DNA of 64,000 nucleotides from VXNE01 sp965203615 (GTDB taxonomy: Bacteria; Pseudomonadota; Gammaproteobacteria; Pseudomonadales; Azotimanducaceae): assembly GCA_965203615.1 (NCBI GenBank), contig OZ241900.1, positions 4,278,001 to 4,342,000 on the forward strand. The letters are read 5' to 3'. Position 1 is the first letter of the stretch. The number at the start of each line of letters is the position of its first letter. Shown here in pieces: positions 10,201 through 16,309 of the stretch. A program made the translations under genes and the position numbers. The notes beneath the pieces are model-generated. The model had not been told where the DNA came from and made no database searches. It saw only the letters and a list, made by a program, of their open reading frames with translations.

Positions 10201-10995
10201 GGCGAGTTCCGCATGCGGCGCTGCGAGGGCGGCGAGTGGAGCGCGTCGGACCTGTCGATGCGGCTGGCGGCGGCGGGCGGGCGGCATCCGTTCGCGCGGC
10301 GGGAGTCGACGGAGCTGTCGGTGGTGGAGGAGGTCGGCGTCGTGGAGCTGGAGACGGGCGGCGACGCGGGCCTTCTCGCGCGCGCGGGGCGGGCGAAGCT
10401 GGGGCTGGAGGCCTCCGGGGTGGCGGAGCCGGGCTGCGAGTGTCCGCTGACGACGTTCGTGCGGGCGTTCGCCCTGGGCGACTGGGGCGACGGCGCGACG
10501 GGCGCGGGGCTGGAAGTGTCGGCGGGCGTGCGGTTCAGGCACATCCCGCTGCGGTTCGGCGTGGACGCGGGGGTGCGGGCGCTGGCGGCGGCGGAGGACG
10601 CGCGGGAGCGGAGCGCGAACGTGGCGCTGTCGCTGCTGCCGAGGGCGGACGGCACGGGCTGGCGGGGTTCGCTGGCGTGGCGGCGGGGCTCGGCGGCGCC
10701 GGTCCTCGGCGTGGCGGGCGGGATCGCGCCGTGGGCCGCGCCGGGCGGGGTTCCGCAGGCCGCGCGGCGGGACTGGACGTCGCGGAGCCGCCTCGGCTAC
10801 GGCATCGCGGGCGCGCGGGGCGTGGCGACGCCGTTCGTCGAGCTCGACGCGGCGCGCTCCGGGCGCGGCGCGCGCGTCGGGGCGCGCCACGAGTTCGGCG
10901 GCCCCGCGGGGCGGCTGGTCGTGGAGTGGGGCGTCGAGCGGGGCGGGCTTCCGGGAGGCGGCCGGATCCTCCTCGAGGCCGTCGGCCGGTTCTGA
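4210..10995 (+). CDS. Giant Calx-beta repeat surface protein with C-terminal beta-barrel (autotransporter-like)
   Basis: About 2260 residues. The chosen ATG gives an Arg-rich N-region and a short hydrophobic core ending in PVRAAD, a plausible signal peptide; upstream in-frame starts (3832 GTG, 4120, 4165) lengthen a basic leader and cannot be excluded. By eye there are 14 Calx-beta-like domains: six classical ones (4420-6530, e.g. SVSDASGLESAGSLSFRL and GEDYTA), five of a variant SEG...VTV.GSGDPGAVDF type (6535-8275) and three more classical ones (8280-9300). An Ig-like domain (9310-9560), a helical linker (ESALASIGRGILAGVSESV), a Gly/Pro-rich stretch and a ~370-residue beta-barrel beginning at WSVWGRGEAQRF and ending in Phe follow. 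Calx-beta domains usually bind Ca2+. I infer an adhesin exported through, or anchored by, its own barrel. It is the main island cargo, is extremely GC-rich, and resembles the 22.6-kb protein in its last ~500 residues. Confidence 0.85.
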   Translation: MRAWPLRRRQAGGRRNAARAAVRLFHHSMLVAVMFATSAPVRAADVDRAGETGPDARPATSANPSPVAPLISISGGSVTEGGKLEYVVALSAASDSEVTVSYTVETKQSTAAVNRDYTYLPGSITFEPGDRKKTIQVQTYDDRESEFEEYVTVSLSEPTGAGFWVGRNANSYRFCAGDWGTCVPEACCVCGWILDNEPPAVSVSDASGLESAGSLSFRLNLNKGPGSAASVKFSTKDGTAKSGEDYTAASKTVEFGAGETSKTVVVPIALDDNAEGNETFTVHLSEAMGLIIYDGEGTGTIMDDDPPAVRVSDASGLESAGSLSFRLDLSRSHVSAVSVKFSTKDGTAKSGEDYTATSETVEFAAGETSKTVAVPLVSDDEAEPDKTFTVHLSEAAGLAVLDGEGTGTIVDDDALPTVSILDARARESAGKLEFALALNKSVQGAVSVDFSTSDGTAVAGEDYTGTTETVEFGAGQTRRTVAVPVADDDIVEMDETLKASLSNPTGATILDGEATGTIESDDLPLLTVRGSSAPEGEMLEYALTLDAPISQSVSVSCRSRYNPFPALQNPRAYRLARAGEDYVEHNGEVIVFAPGETRKTFGVRTLDDQTDEPEEAVIGDCWNAKNAVFATLPGSAACPWRTCGARGCADCSTITDNDPDAEISLSDISVSESAGVATVSGKLSVRSERLILVNWGTRSGTAEVGKDFERRGSHKSFSPWWNDGLHGVSFQVPIIDDDLVEPDETFTVWVTGRDGVSIADGEATVTIVDNDEAPKAIVLAASPKRVSEGGGATEIEVTATLDGGTRSEATEVTVSVSGGGDPGAVDFAAVEDFAITIAAGESGGTGSFTLTPEDDNVDETDETLAVDGSSDLDVTGDAVVLEDDDEGPSRIVLSAEPRTVSEGAGETFVEVTARLDGAARTTATEVTVSASGGGDPGAVDFAPVPDFEIVIGAGATVAGATFALTPVDDDVEETDETLSLSGESDLPVTPTSVTITDDDVAAREILLSASPPLVSEGAGPTPVTVTASLSGAARQVGTTVTVSVSGSGDAGAVDFAAVPDFEIVIPANAPSGAGAFTLAPEDDAAAEADERLGIAGRSDLPVRPTSVRLADDDKASTRILLSARPSRVSEGDGPTPVEVTARLDGSARTAATNVTVSVSGSGDPGAVDFAPVPDFEIVIPANAPSGTGAFTLAPEDDAVAEADERLGIAGRSDLPVTSTSVTLADDDEDNDNDDEDNDNDDEPRRILLSASPERVSEGDGPTRVEVTAALDGARRQEATTVAVSVSGSGDPGAADFAPVPDFGIVIAAGEPSGTATFALVPEDDLVVEADETLTVSGASDLPVAPATVELLDDDEAPARWLSIADAGAAEGAGEMEFAVTLDGPAASGVAVDYATADPAGSMGPAAEAGVDYKPATGTLEFAPGEVSKTIRVPVIDDALDEPDEEFAVALSAPRGAALGRGSAFGTIRDDDETPTLSVADASGVEDAGALEFAATLSAPSLVEVTVDYATADPAGPMGAVAAAGVDYKPATGTLEFAPGEVSKTIRVAILDDALDEPDEEFAVALSGPRGAALDRGSASGTIRDDDETPSLSVADASGGEDAGELEFAVALSAPSGIGVSASYATSDGTAQAGVDYEAASGALEFAPGEVSKTIRVAVIDDDLHEADEETFGVSLSALANASAADVSATGTILDDDLAPPALSGRLPAALLCVGGALYELDLAEYFAGEELRFSAVSAAPEVASATLDGSRLSIVPGIEGETSVAVSAANGSGSAGGAVEVRVAADPAELEALESALASIGRGILAGVSESVRARFDPAALPGGGRDDPPAAGVARNPPMPGVGLPGRDRGGWFGAEAVANGWPGADGGLAAAGLPRRRGMEPFSFSLDSAGADGPAWSVWGRGEAQRFGSAPGSSWHDGALESAHVGAEWRTGAWLAGVSASRSAASADYRFERSVEACGGGSGSGEIEADVSGVHPYAGRRVGAGWVWATLGRGGGEFRMRRCEGGEWSASDLSMRLAAAGGRHPFARRESTELSVVEEVGVVELETGGDAGLLARAGRAKLGLEASGVAEPGCECPLTTFVRAFALGDWGDGATGAGLEVSAGVRFRHIPLRFGVDAGVRALAAAEDARERSANVALSLLPRADGTGWRGSLAWRRGSAAPVLGVAGGIAPWAAPGGVPQAARRDWTSRSRLGYGIAGARGVATPFVELDAARSGRGARVGARHEFGGPAGRLVVEWGVERGGLPGGGRILLEAVGRF
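7885..7935 (+). repeat. 21-bp coding tandem repeat (acidic D/E/N linker)
   Basis: The unit gac gac gag gac aac gac aac occurs twice (7885-7905, 7906-7926) followed by a partial third copy. It encodes a run of Asp, Glu and Asn between two Calx-beta-like domains of the giant island protein. Whole-codon units would let the linker change length without a frameshift. Confidence 0.8.
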
Positions 10996-11100
10996 ACTCC
11001 AAGCGGTCGGCCGCACCCCCGCGGGAGCCGCGAGCCACCGGTCGGGATGGCCGTGGTGGCGGCGGGGAGCAACCGGGTAGTTCGTCCGTTGCTGCATTAG

Positions 11101-11191
11101 CCCCCCTGCTCCGCTCGAGCAGATCGCTACGCCGGTAGGCCGCCTCGACCCGGTCACCGTTGGTGTGCGCCAGTGCGAGTTCGCCGACCTC
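11101..11191 (-). pseudogene. Relic of a second tyrosine integrase (C-terminal box)
   Basis: Read on the minus strand this stretch encodes GELALAHTNGDRVEAAYRRS followed by DLLERSRG. That is the final His...Tyr box of P4-type integrases, with the His in LAHTNGD and the nucleophile Tyr at 11135-11137. No His-x-x-Arg or upstream Arg box could be found in frame, so only a fragment remains. It lies about 280 bases inside attR and reads inward, a mirror image of the integrase near attL. It probably belongs to a different, older element that used the same tRNA. Confidence 0.6.
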
Positions 11192-11407
11192 GCTGGGCGC
11201 AGTGGGAAGGGCAGCGGTTGCGTTCGCACCATGGTCGCCTTTTCGAACGAGGCGACTGCGGCGCTCAGGCGGTGGTGGGGCGGCAGTCGGTCCGCTGCTC
11301 CAGAGGGTGGGCAGGGAGCCGTGAAAGCTGGGTCTCCGGGGTCGTAGGCCGTGCATATCGGCATCGTCTCGCGCCTACGCGTAGGTCGCTATGGCGTGGG
11401 TACGTTT

Positions 11408-11435
11408 GTGGGTAAAGCCCACGTTTAATAAACGT
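11408..11435. other. A+T-rich palindromic patch beside attR
   Basis: Two adjacent inverted repeats occur here: gtggg-taaag-cccac (11408-11422) and the odd palindrome acgtttaataaacgt (11421-11435). A run of A+T to about 11470 follows, in otherwise ~65% GC DNA. The position directly beside attR suggests binding sites for integrase, IHF or excisionase, or a terminator at the island edge. The remaining bases of 10996-11581 hold only the integrase relic and attR. Confidence 0.45.
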
Positions 11436-11472
11436 TAAAATTATAAAAATCGTTCAGTTACAGGAACTATCT

Positions 11473-11499
11473 GATTCCGTCTCCAGCCTCCAGGCCCCT
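11473..11499 (+). repeat. attR: right attachment site of the tRNA-Cys island
   Basis: Bases 11473-11492 repeat the last 20 bases of tRNA-Cys (1404-1423) exactly, and 11493-11499 match 1424-1430 at five of seven positions. The upstream half of the tRNA is not repeated, as expected when only the attachment core is duplicated. The interval between the repeats is about 10.07 kb. Confidence 0.82.
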
Positions 11500-11581
11500 T
11501 GCTTGCGGGATGCCGCGGACCGGCAAGCGGCGGACCAGGGCCTCGTATCGACCGCGAAGCGCGAACCGCGCCGTTCGGGCT

Positions 11582-12340
11582 CTACAGCACGCCGGGAATC
11601 AATGCCGCCCTTCGCTTGGGGAAGTCATCGAAGTTCTCCCGGTACCAGTGGCGTCGCCATACCGCCCGGGGCACCAGGTTGGCGATCGTCCAGAGCGCGA
11701 ACGCGAGGCCTGGCAGCGACCACGTCAACAGCGCGAAGCCGATCCACTCGATGATCTCGCCGGTGAGGTTCGGGCAACAGGCGAAGTTGAAGGCGCCTCC
11801 GGAGGGAATCACGCGGTTGTCCCCGGCTTTCGCACGCAGGCCCAGCATCCGATAGTCGGCCCAGACGTTCAGTGCGGCACCCGCGATGAACAGGCCGACG
11901 CCCACGACGAAGCGGGGATCCGTCAGCCATTGCCCGGAATAGTTCGCGGCGTAGCCCATGAACCAGCCCAACAGCCCGCCGTTGACCAGGTTGAAGCCAA
12001 TGGAGGAGGTGCACATCGACAGCGACACGGTGACGTCGCGCCTTGGCACCAGCCAACACCATATCAGGCTGCGGTGAACGTAATGCGCTAGCCAGAGGCC
12101 GAGCACGACGTTGCCGACCAGATGGAGGTTGCCGCTCGCCAGGTAGATCGCGGGAAACGTCACGAGGGCCGGCAGTTCGAACAGGAACCATGCCCACCGG
12201 GCGTTCATTCCGCGTCCGCCGCCGCTCTGTTGCAACCGTCCTACCGGGTCCCATCCCGCAAGTCCCGCCGCCAGGATTGGCAAGGCCCCGAGGGCCCAAA
12301 TGCCGGCGACGATGGTCAGCAGTGATGACGAATGAAGCAT
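11582..12340 (-). CDS. Membrane protein of the steroid 5-alpha-reductase / methyltransferase fold
   Basis: 252 residues with six or so hydrophobic segments. The C-terminal half matches the 3-oxo-5-alpha-steroid 4-dehydrogenase domain: NVWADYRMLGLR, then GGAFNFACCPNLTGEIIEWI, where a conserved Asn, Gly and Glu bind NADP(H), and a closing W...Y segment near the C-terminus. Family members reduce a C=C bond of steroid-like enones with NADPH, or are isoprenylcysteine methyltransferase relatives; the substrate cannot be told. The ATG start gives a hydrophobic first helix (LLTIVAGIWALGALPILAAG). It is the first chromosomal gene beyond attR, with its 3' end 82 bases from the repeat, and stands alone on its strand. 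Confidence 0.8.
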   Translation of the reverse strand: MLHSSSLLTIVAGIWALGALPILAAGLAGWDPVGRLQQSGGGRGMNARWAWFLFELPALVTFPAIYLASGNLHLVGNVVLGLWLAHYVHRSLIWCWLVPRRDVTVSLSMCTSSIGFNLVNGGLLGWFMGYAANYSGQWLTDPRFVVGVGLFIAGAALNVWADYRMLGLRAKAGDNRVIPSGGAFNFACCPNLTGEIIEWIGFALLTWSLPGLAFALWTIANLVPRAVWRRHWYRENFDDFPKRRAALIPGVL

Positions 12341-12679
12341 GGTTCACATCCTGCGTGGCGAGAAACTACTCACTGGTGAGGTTTCATGCCGTGAGAAAGA
12401 CGGCTTGCTCTCAAAACCCAACGGTGTGGATTGCTCGAAGGGTTCGCCTTTTCGGTCCCGCGCAATGAGCGCCGGGCCATGGTCAAACCAGATCGAAAAC
12501 GATGGAGATTCCCGCTTATTCGCAAGGCTCGGGGAGCGACCCAGCCGGGCTACGTTGTTGTATTCGGCGGGCAACCCGGCATCCGGGTTTCCGAACCCGA
12601 TGGCGCGGAGTGTGAGCAACCCGGACCAGCAAACCTGCCGCCCCCATCGGCCACCCATTCTACCTGAGCGATCTGAGTT

Positions 12680-12994
12680 TCAGCCTTCGGGCGTTTCGAC
12701 CATTTTGGTCGCGTATACGATGGCGCTGCGGATGTACATTTCGCTATCGGTGAAGACGACCACGTAGATTCTCTCTTTGGCCGGTTCGAGGTACGTGCAT
12801 GCGCGCTGATCGCTTTCCCTCCAATGGGCGAATGACATCAGGATCACGTCCGCCGCCGCGAACTCCTCGTCCAGGGCGATGCCTTCCGCGTGAATCTCCT
12901 CTCACCGCTCGATGAGAGCCGCGCGATCCTCCCCTTCTGACGCGGCGCTTTCGTAGGAAATGACGATCAGCATCGCCGCCAGCAGCCTGCGCAT
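12680..12994 (-). pseudogene. Small secreted protein interrupted by one in-frame TGA
   Basis: From an ATG at 12994 with a strong ribosome-binding site (GGGGGAG about 6 bases ahead) the frame encodes a signal peptide (MRRLLAAMLIVISYESAAS) and 30 residues. It then meets TGA at 12902-12904 and continues open for 73 residues to a TGA at 12680-12682. The downstream part looks like real protein (DEEFAAADVILMSFAHWRES, then ERIYVVVFTDSEMYIRSAIV). One base change, for example TGG to TGA, would explain the break. No Cys-type redox motif surrounds the TGA, so recoding to selenocysteine is unlikely. The family is not recognised. The region 12341-12679 between this and the previous gene holds nothing I can support. 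Confidence 0.6.
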
Positions 12995-13014
12995 GGTCCG
13001 CTCCCCCCTGCTTG

Positions 13015-13030
13015 CCCCCAATATTGGGGG
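13015..13030. promoter_or_regulatory. Perfect 16-bp palindrome upstream of the small secreted gene
   Basis: CCCCCAATATTGGGGG is a perfect inverted repeat 20 bases upstream of the start codon at 12994 (minus strand), just ahead of its ribosome-binding site. It is a plausible operator or a 5' leader hairpin. No cognate regulator is visible beside it. Confidence 0.45.
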
Positions 13031-13253
13031 GATACCTTGCACGGCGAGACGCTGGGATGTCAACGGCTTGCGCTAAAGTCAACGGTTCTATTACCCGCCG
13101 GGCACGATGGATGGGGGCTATCGACGGCCGGTTAACCCCGTTCGGTCCTCCCCTGCGTTGTTAGCGTAGACGCCTGCCCTGCCGAGCGGTGATCGGAGTG
13201 TCGGATTGAGCCATCGTGCGGAGATGGCGGGCCGATGGAGTAGGGGGGACTGC

Positions 13254-13658
13254 ATGTCCAGGTACGCCAGGCGCTACGAGGAAGAAGGCGCGAAAATCAA
13301 CCTGACGCCGATGTTGGACGTCGTCTTCATGATGCTCATCTTTTTTGTGGTGACGGCCGCCTTCGTGAAGGAAGTCGGCTTGGAGGTCAATCAGCCGGAG
13401 GACAACAAGGCCGCGGCGGAACAAGGGGATCACAAGATCGTCGTTCGCATCACGAGCCGAGACCGGATACTCATGGCGCGGCGCGATGTCGACTGGCGTT
13501 CGGTCCGCGCCAATATCGAACGCCTGCACGCCGAATACCCCGAAGCTCCGGTGATCATTCAGCCGCATCCCGACTCGCGCACGGAAACCATGGTGCACGT
13601 GATGGACTCGGCGCGGAAGGTCGGCGTATCAAACGTCTCATTGGCTGCGGATAGCTGA
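13254..13658 (+). CDS. ExbD/TolR-family biopolymer transport protein
   Basis: 134 residues: a short basic cytoplasmic N-terminus, then INLTPMLDVVFMMLIFFVVT, the single membrane segment with the Asp that carries protons in ExbD and TolR, then a periplasmic domain ending in VMDSARKVGVSNVSLAA. ExbD works with ExbB and TonB to power outer-membrane receptors. The start was set at the ATG preceded by GGGGGG rather than at 13206, because the family begins just before the membrane helix. Neither exbB nor tonB is adjacent, so it is an orphan here and may serve a complex encoded elsewhere. Confidence 0.9.
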   Translation: MSRYARRYEEEGAKINLTPMLDVVFMMLIFFVVTAAFVKEVGLEVNQPEDNKAAAEQGDHKIVVRITSRDRILMARRDVDWRSVRANIERLHAEYPEAPVIIQPHPDSRTETMVHVMDSARKVGVSNVSLAADS

Positions 13659-13961
13659 CGGATCCAGAATGCGGGCAGCGAGGTCACGCCTGCTAGCCTC
13701 GAGCGACGGTGGCCAGTTGTATGAACGGTCGGTCTTGCCTTCCGGTTCGGTCGGCTCGACGAAGTCGAGCCACGCCATCCGGCCGTCGCCGCCCGTGCGG
13801 AAGGTCCGCTGCTCGCCGATACCCGGTGCGGGGTTGGCGCTGTACTCCGTGTAGTCGGGCCCTTTGACCTCGCGCCCGCTGGACCCCGCATCCAGGCGGA
13901 TTGCGAACGACGTGTCTCCCCACTCAGATCCCGCTGCCACCTTCACTTGTGGGCGAGGCAA
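13638..13961 (-). CDS. Hypothetical protein, possible small gene
   Basis: A 107-residue frame starting at TTG, 19 bases downstream of the LLM enzyme gene on the same strand and overlapping the 3' end of exbD by 21 bases. Its composition is balanced (DYTEYSANPAPGIGEQRTF, GGDGRMAWLDFVEPTEPEGK) and unlike the Arg/Pro-rich noise of most antisense frames here. It has no signal peptide or membrane segment, and I recognise no family. It could be a genuine co-transcribed gene or the remnant tail of one. Confidence 0.35.
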   Translation of the reverse strand: MPRPQVKVAAGSEWGDTSFAIRLDAGSSGREVKGPDYTEYSANPAPGIGEQRTFRTGGDGRMAWLDFVEPTEPEGKTDRSYNWPPSLEASRRDLAARILDPSAIRSQ

Positions 13962-13980
13962 AGCTATCGGGTCGAGTCGG

Positions 13981-14898
13981 TCACTTGACCAAGCGCGTCA
14001 GCAATGCGTGCGTTCGGGCGAATGAACCCCGGCTGTCTTCGCCGGCGGGGTATACGCTGGCGATGACTTCCGTGGCGCCGGCGTCGAAGTACGCGCCGAG
14101 TGTCTCGGTCACCTGGTATTCGTTGCCGACGACGGCTATCTCACCGGCCTGGCCCAGCCCTTCCGCGTCGAGTTGCCGGCGGTAGTTCGGCAGGTTGCCG
14201 TAGCCGCCGAAAATCTGCACCGCGCGCGCCGTGGCCTGCTCGCGGTCGTCGTGTACGCAGACCGGCAACCCGACGACGATTCGCGGATCGGGGCGGCCTG
14301 CGGCCTCTGCGGCTTCCCTGATCCGGGGTGACGTGTGGTTGGCGATCGTGTTCCTGCCCACCATCCAGGTCACCGTGCCGTCGGCCACTTCGCCGGCGGC
14401 TTTCAGCATCAGGGGGGCGAGGGCGGAAACCACGATAGGAAACGGCGCCGCGTCGGGACAGGCGAACCCGGTCTTGATGCGATACAGGCTGCCGTCGAAG
14501 TCGACCGCTCCCTCGGCGGTCAGCGACCTGAGGATCGTCACGTATTCGCGGATGTGCCGCGCCGGGCTTGCGTACTGCAATCCGAGCGATTCGATTCCAG
14601 GCGCGTGCGATGGCCCGACGCCCAGAACGAGACGACCGCCGGTGAGCGCGTTGACGGTGGCGGCTTGCTGGGCAAGGGCGTTCGGATGCCGCGGATACGT
14701 CGGCACGACGGCGGTGCCGAGTTCTATGGTGCTGGTCTGCTGACCGGCGAGGGCGATCATGGTCAGTGCGTCGAAGGTTCCCACCTGGGGCATCCAGTAG
14801 CTGTGGAAGCCGGCACTTTCGAAACGCGCGACCTCGTCGACGAGACTGGTGAGCGCCGCATTGCGTCGGACGTTGCCGCCGTAGATCCCGATCCTCAT
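13981..14898 (-). CDS. LLM-class (F420-dependent type) oxidoreductase
   Basis: 305 residues of the luciferase-like monooxygenase TIM-barrel superfamily, complete from MRIGIYGGNV to its stop. Typical blocks are FESAGFHSYWMPQVGTFDAL, TIELGTAVVPTYPRHPNALA, and TGGRLVLGVGPSH, the strand that contacts the deazaflavin or flavin phosphate. The closest pattern is the F420-dependent group (MmcI/Mer-like, TIGR03564-like), but F420 use cannot be proved from sequence. Substrates of such enzymes range from cofactors to xenobiotics. It is divergent from the YbdK-type ligase gene, with 160 bases between. Confidence 0.88.
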   Translation of the reverse strand: MRIGIYGGNVRRNAALTSLVDEVARFESAGFHSYWMPQVGTFDALTMIALAGQQTSTIELGTAVVPTYPRHPNALAQQAATVNALTGGRLVLGVGPSHAPGIESLGLQYASPARHIREYVTILRSLTAEGAVDFDGSLYRIKTGFACPDAAPFPIVVSALAPLMLKAAGEVADGTVTWMVGRNTIANHTSPRIREAAEAAGRPDPRIVVGLPVCVHDDREQATARAVQIFGGYGNLPNYRRQLDAEGLGQAGEIAVVGNEYQVTETLGAYFDAGATEVIASVYPAGEDSRGSFARTHALLTRLVK

Positions 14899-15058
14899 GT
14901 CTTTTGCGCCTCCCTGGGCCGAGCGGTAGATCGATAGGTGCAGTTTTTACCAACACGCGCCGTCGATTGCCATCACATCAAGCGGACACCGCTGCGGTAT
15001 GATGCAATCCGGCCCTCGCGCCGTTGCGTCAGGCCGCCGCTAATCCCACACGAGACCC

Positions 15059-16213
15059 ATGAGCCGATCCTCGGGCGACGACATCACGATCACGCTAGGA
15101 ATCGAGGAGGAGTTCTTCCTGGTCGATCCCGATTCCGGCGATTTGCTGTCGGACCCGGACCCGCGCATCTTTGAAGCGGGCGCTTCCCACGCCGGCCCGC
15201 AAAAGGTCGTGCACGAGTTCCTGCGGTCGCAGATCGAGACCAACACCGAAGTGTGCGACTCGGTGACGTCGTTGCGAAAGGCGCTCAGGGCGACGCGGCG
15301 GCTGGTCGTCGAAGCGGCGCGAAGCCACGGCGCGGACGTCATGGCGGCGTCCACGCATCCGTTCGCCGCCTGGCAATCGCAACTGCCGACCGCGAGCCAG
15401 CGATACGAGGAGTTCGCGGTCACGTTTCAGGACACGGTGCGGCGTCTTGTGGTCAACGGCATGCACGTGCATGCCGGATTCGGCGATCCGGACAGCCGAA
15501 TCCGCATCATGACGGCGTTGCGGCGCTACCTGCCGCTGCTCAATGCGCTTTCCGGTTCTTCGCCGTTTTATGACTCCCGCGAATCCGGATTCAAGTGTGG
15601 GCGGCTGAACCTGTTCGAGGCGATGCCCCGCACGAGTATTCCAGGGCCGCTGTATTCCCGCGCCGACTACGATGCGCTGGTCGACGAGTACCGGCGCATG
15701 GACTTCATCAGCGATGGCAGCGAGATCTGGTGGGACATCCGTCCTTCGCGCGCTTATCCCACCGTGGAACTGAGAATCTGCGATGTCTGTCCACGCACCG
15801 AGGACGCGTTGTGCATCGCGGCCATGTACGCCTGCCTGATTCGGATGCTGCTGCGCCTCGACCGGTCCGATGCGCTGCCGCCGGAGCCGCCCACGGAAAT
15901 CATCGCGGAAAACAAGTGGCTTGCGCAGCGATACGGCATGTTGGCCTTTCTTGGCGATACGCGCCGCGGCGGCCGGGTCGATATCGCCGATGAGATCGAA
16001 GCGCTGGTCGAATTGCTGACGGACGACGCCCGCGCGCTCGGCTGCGAAACCGAGCTTCGTCACAGCCTCGACATCGTGCGGGACGGCGCGAGCGCGGATG
16101 AGCAGATCGACCTGTACCGCCTGCGCCGCCTGGAAGGCGACAGCGAGCGGGAAGCGCTGCGTGCCGTCGTGGACCTGGTGACACGGCAGACCGGGGCCAG
16201 CCTGGACGACTGA
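15059..16213 (+). CDS. YbdK-family carboxylate-amine ligase (glutamate-cysteine ligase type 2)
   Basis: 384 residues matching the GCS2/YbdK family: the ATP-grasp-like glutamine-synthetase fold starts at ITLGIEEEFFLVDPDSGDL with conserved Glu residues. Further blocks are VVNGMHVHAGFGDPDSRIR (nucleotide and metal site), YPTVELRICDVCPRTEDAL and RRLEGDSEREALRAVVDLVT near the end. Relatives have weak gamma-glutamylcysteine synthetase activity, and many have unknown amino-acid/carboxylate substrates. A clear intrinsic terminator follows at 16273-16296. Given the GST and peroxiredoxins in the window, a thiol role is plausible but not shown. Confidence 0.9.
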   Translation: MSRSSGDDITITLGIEEEFFLVDPDSGDLLSDPDPRIFEAGASHAGPQKVVHEFLRSQIETNTEVCDSVTSLRKALRATRRLVVEAARSHGADVMAASTHPFAAWQSQLPTASQRYEEFAVTFQDTVRRLVVNGMHVHAGFGDPDSRIRIMTALRRYLPLLNALSGSSPFYDSRESGFKCGRLNLFEAMPRTSIPGPLYSRADYDALVDEYRRMDFISDGSEIWWDIRPSRAYPTVELRICDVCPRTEDALCIAAMYACLIRMLLRLDRSDALPPEPPTEIIAENKWLAQRYGMLAFLGDTRRGGRVDIADEIEALVELLTDDARALGCETELRHSLDIVRDGASADEQIDLYRLRRLEGDSEREALRAVVDLVTRQTGASLDD

Positions 16214-16272
16214 GGCGCAACGCGCCTCCGCGCCGGTGGAAGACCGGTGCGCGAAAGAAAGGACTTCCGTCG

Positions 16273-16296
16273 GGCAACGGTTCGGTTGCCGTTTTT
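16273..16296 (+). terminator. Intrinsic terminator after the YbdK-type ligase
   Basis: A 6-bp stem GGCAAC/GTTGCC with loop ggttcg is followed directly by GTTTTT, 59 bases past the stop codon. A further hairpin (GAGGCGC/GCGCCTC, 16212-16228) overlaps the stop. The VOC gene ends at 16310 on the other strand, so this separates convergent units. Confidence 0.72.
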
Positions 16297-16309
16297 CGCG
16301 GTCCCGCCC

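Noticed and set aside
4669..11364. A 6.7-kb open frame on the strand opposite the giant island gene
   Set aside because: Its product is dominated by Arg, Pro, Ala and His, as expected from the antisense of very GC-rich Calx-beta codons; no domain is recognisable. Only its last part holds the integrase relic, which is listed separately.
12344..12658. A 104-residue minus-strand frame between the reductase-fold gene and the broken secreted gene
   Set aside because: No ribosome-binding site, low-complexity composition and no relation to neighbours; nothing supports translation.
12902..12904. Selenocysteine at the TGA of the small secreted protein
   Set aside because: No Cys/Sec redox motif surrounds it and no good hairpin follows, so nonsense mutation or error is simpler.
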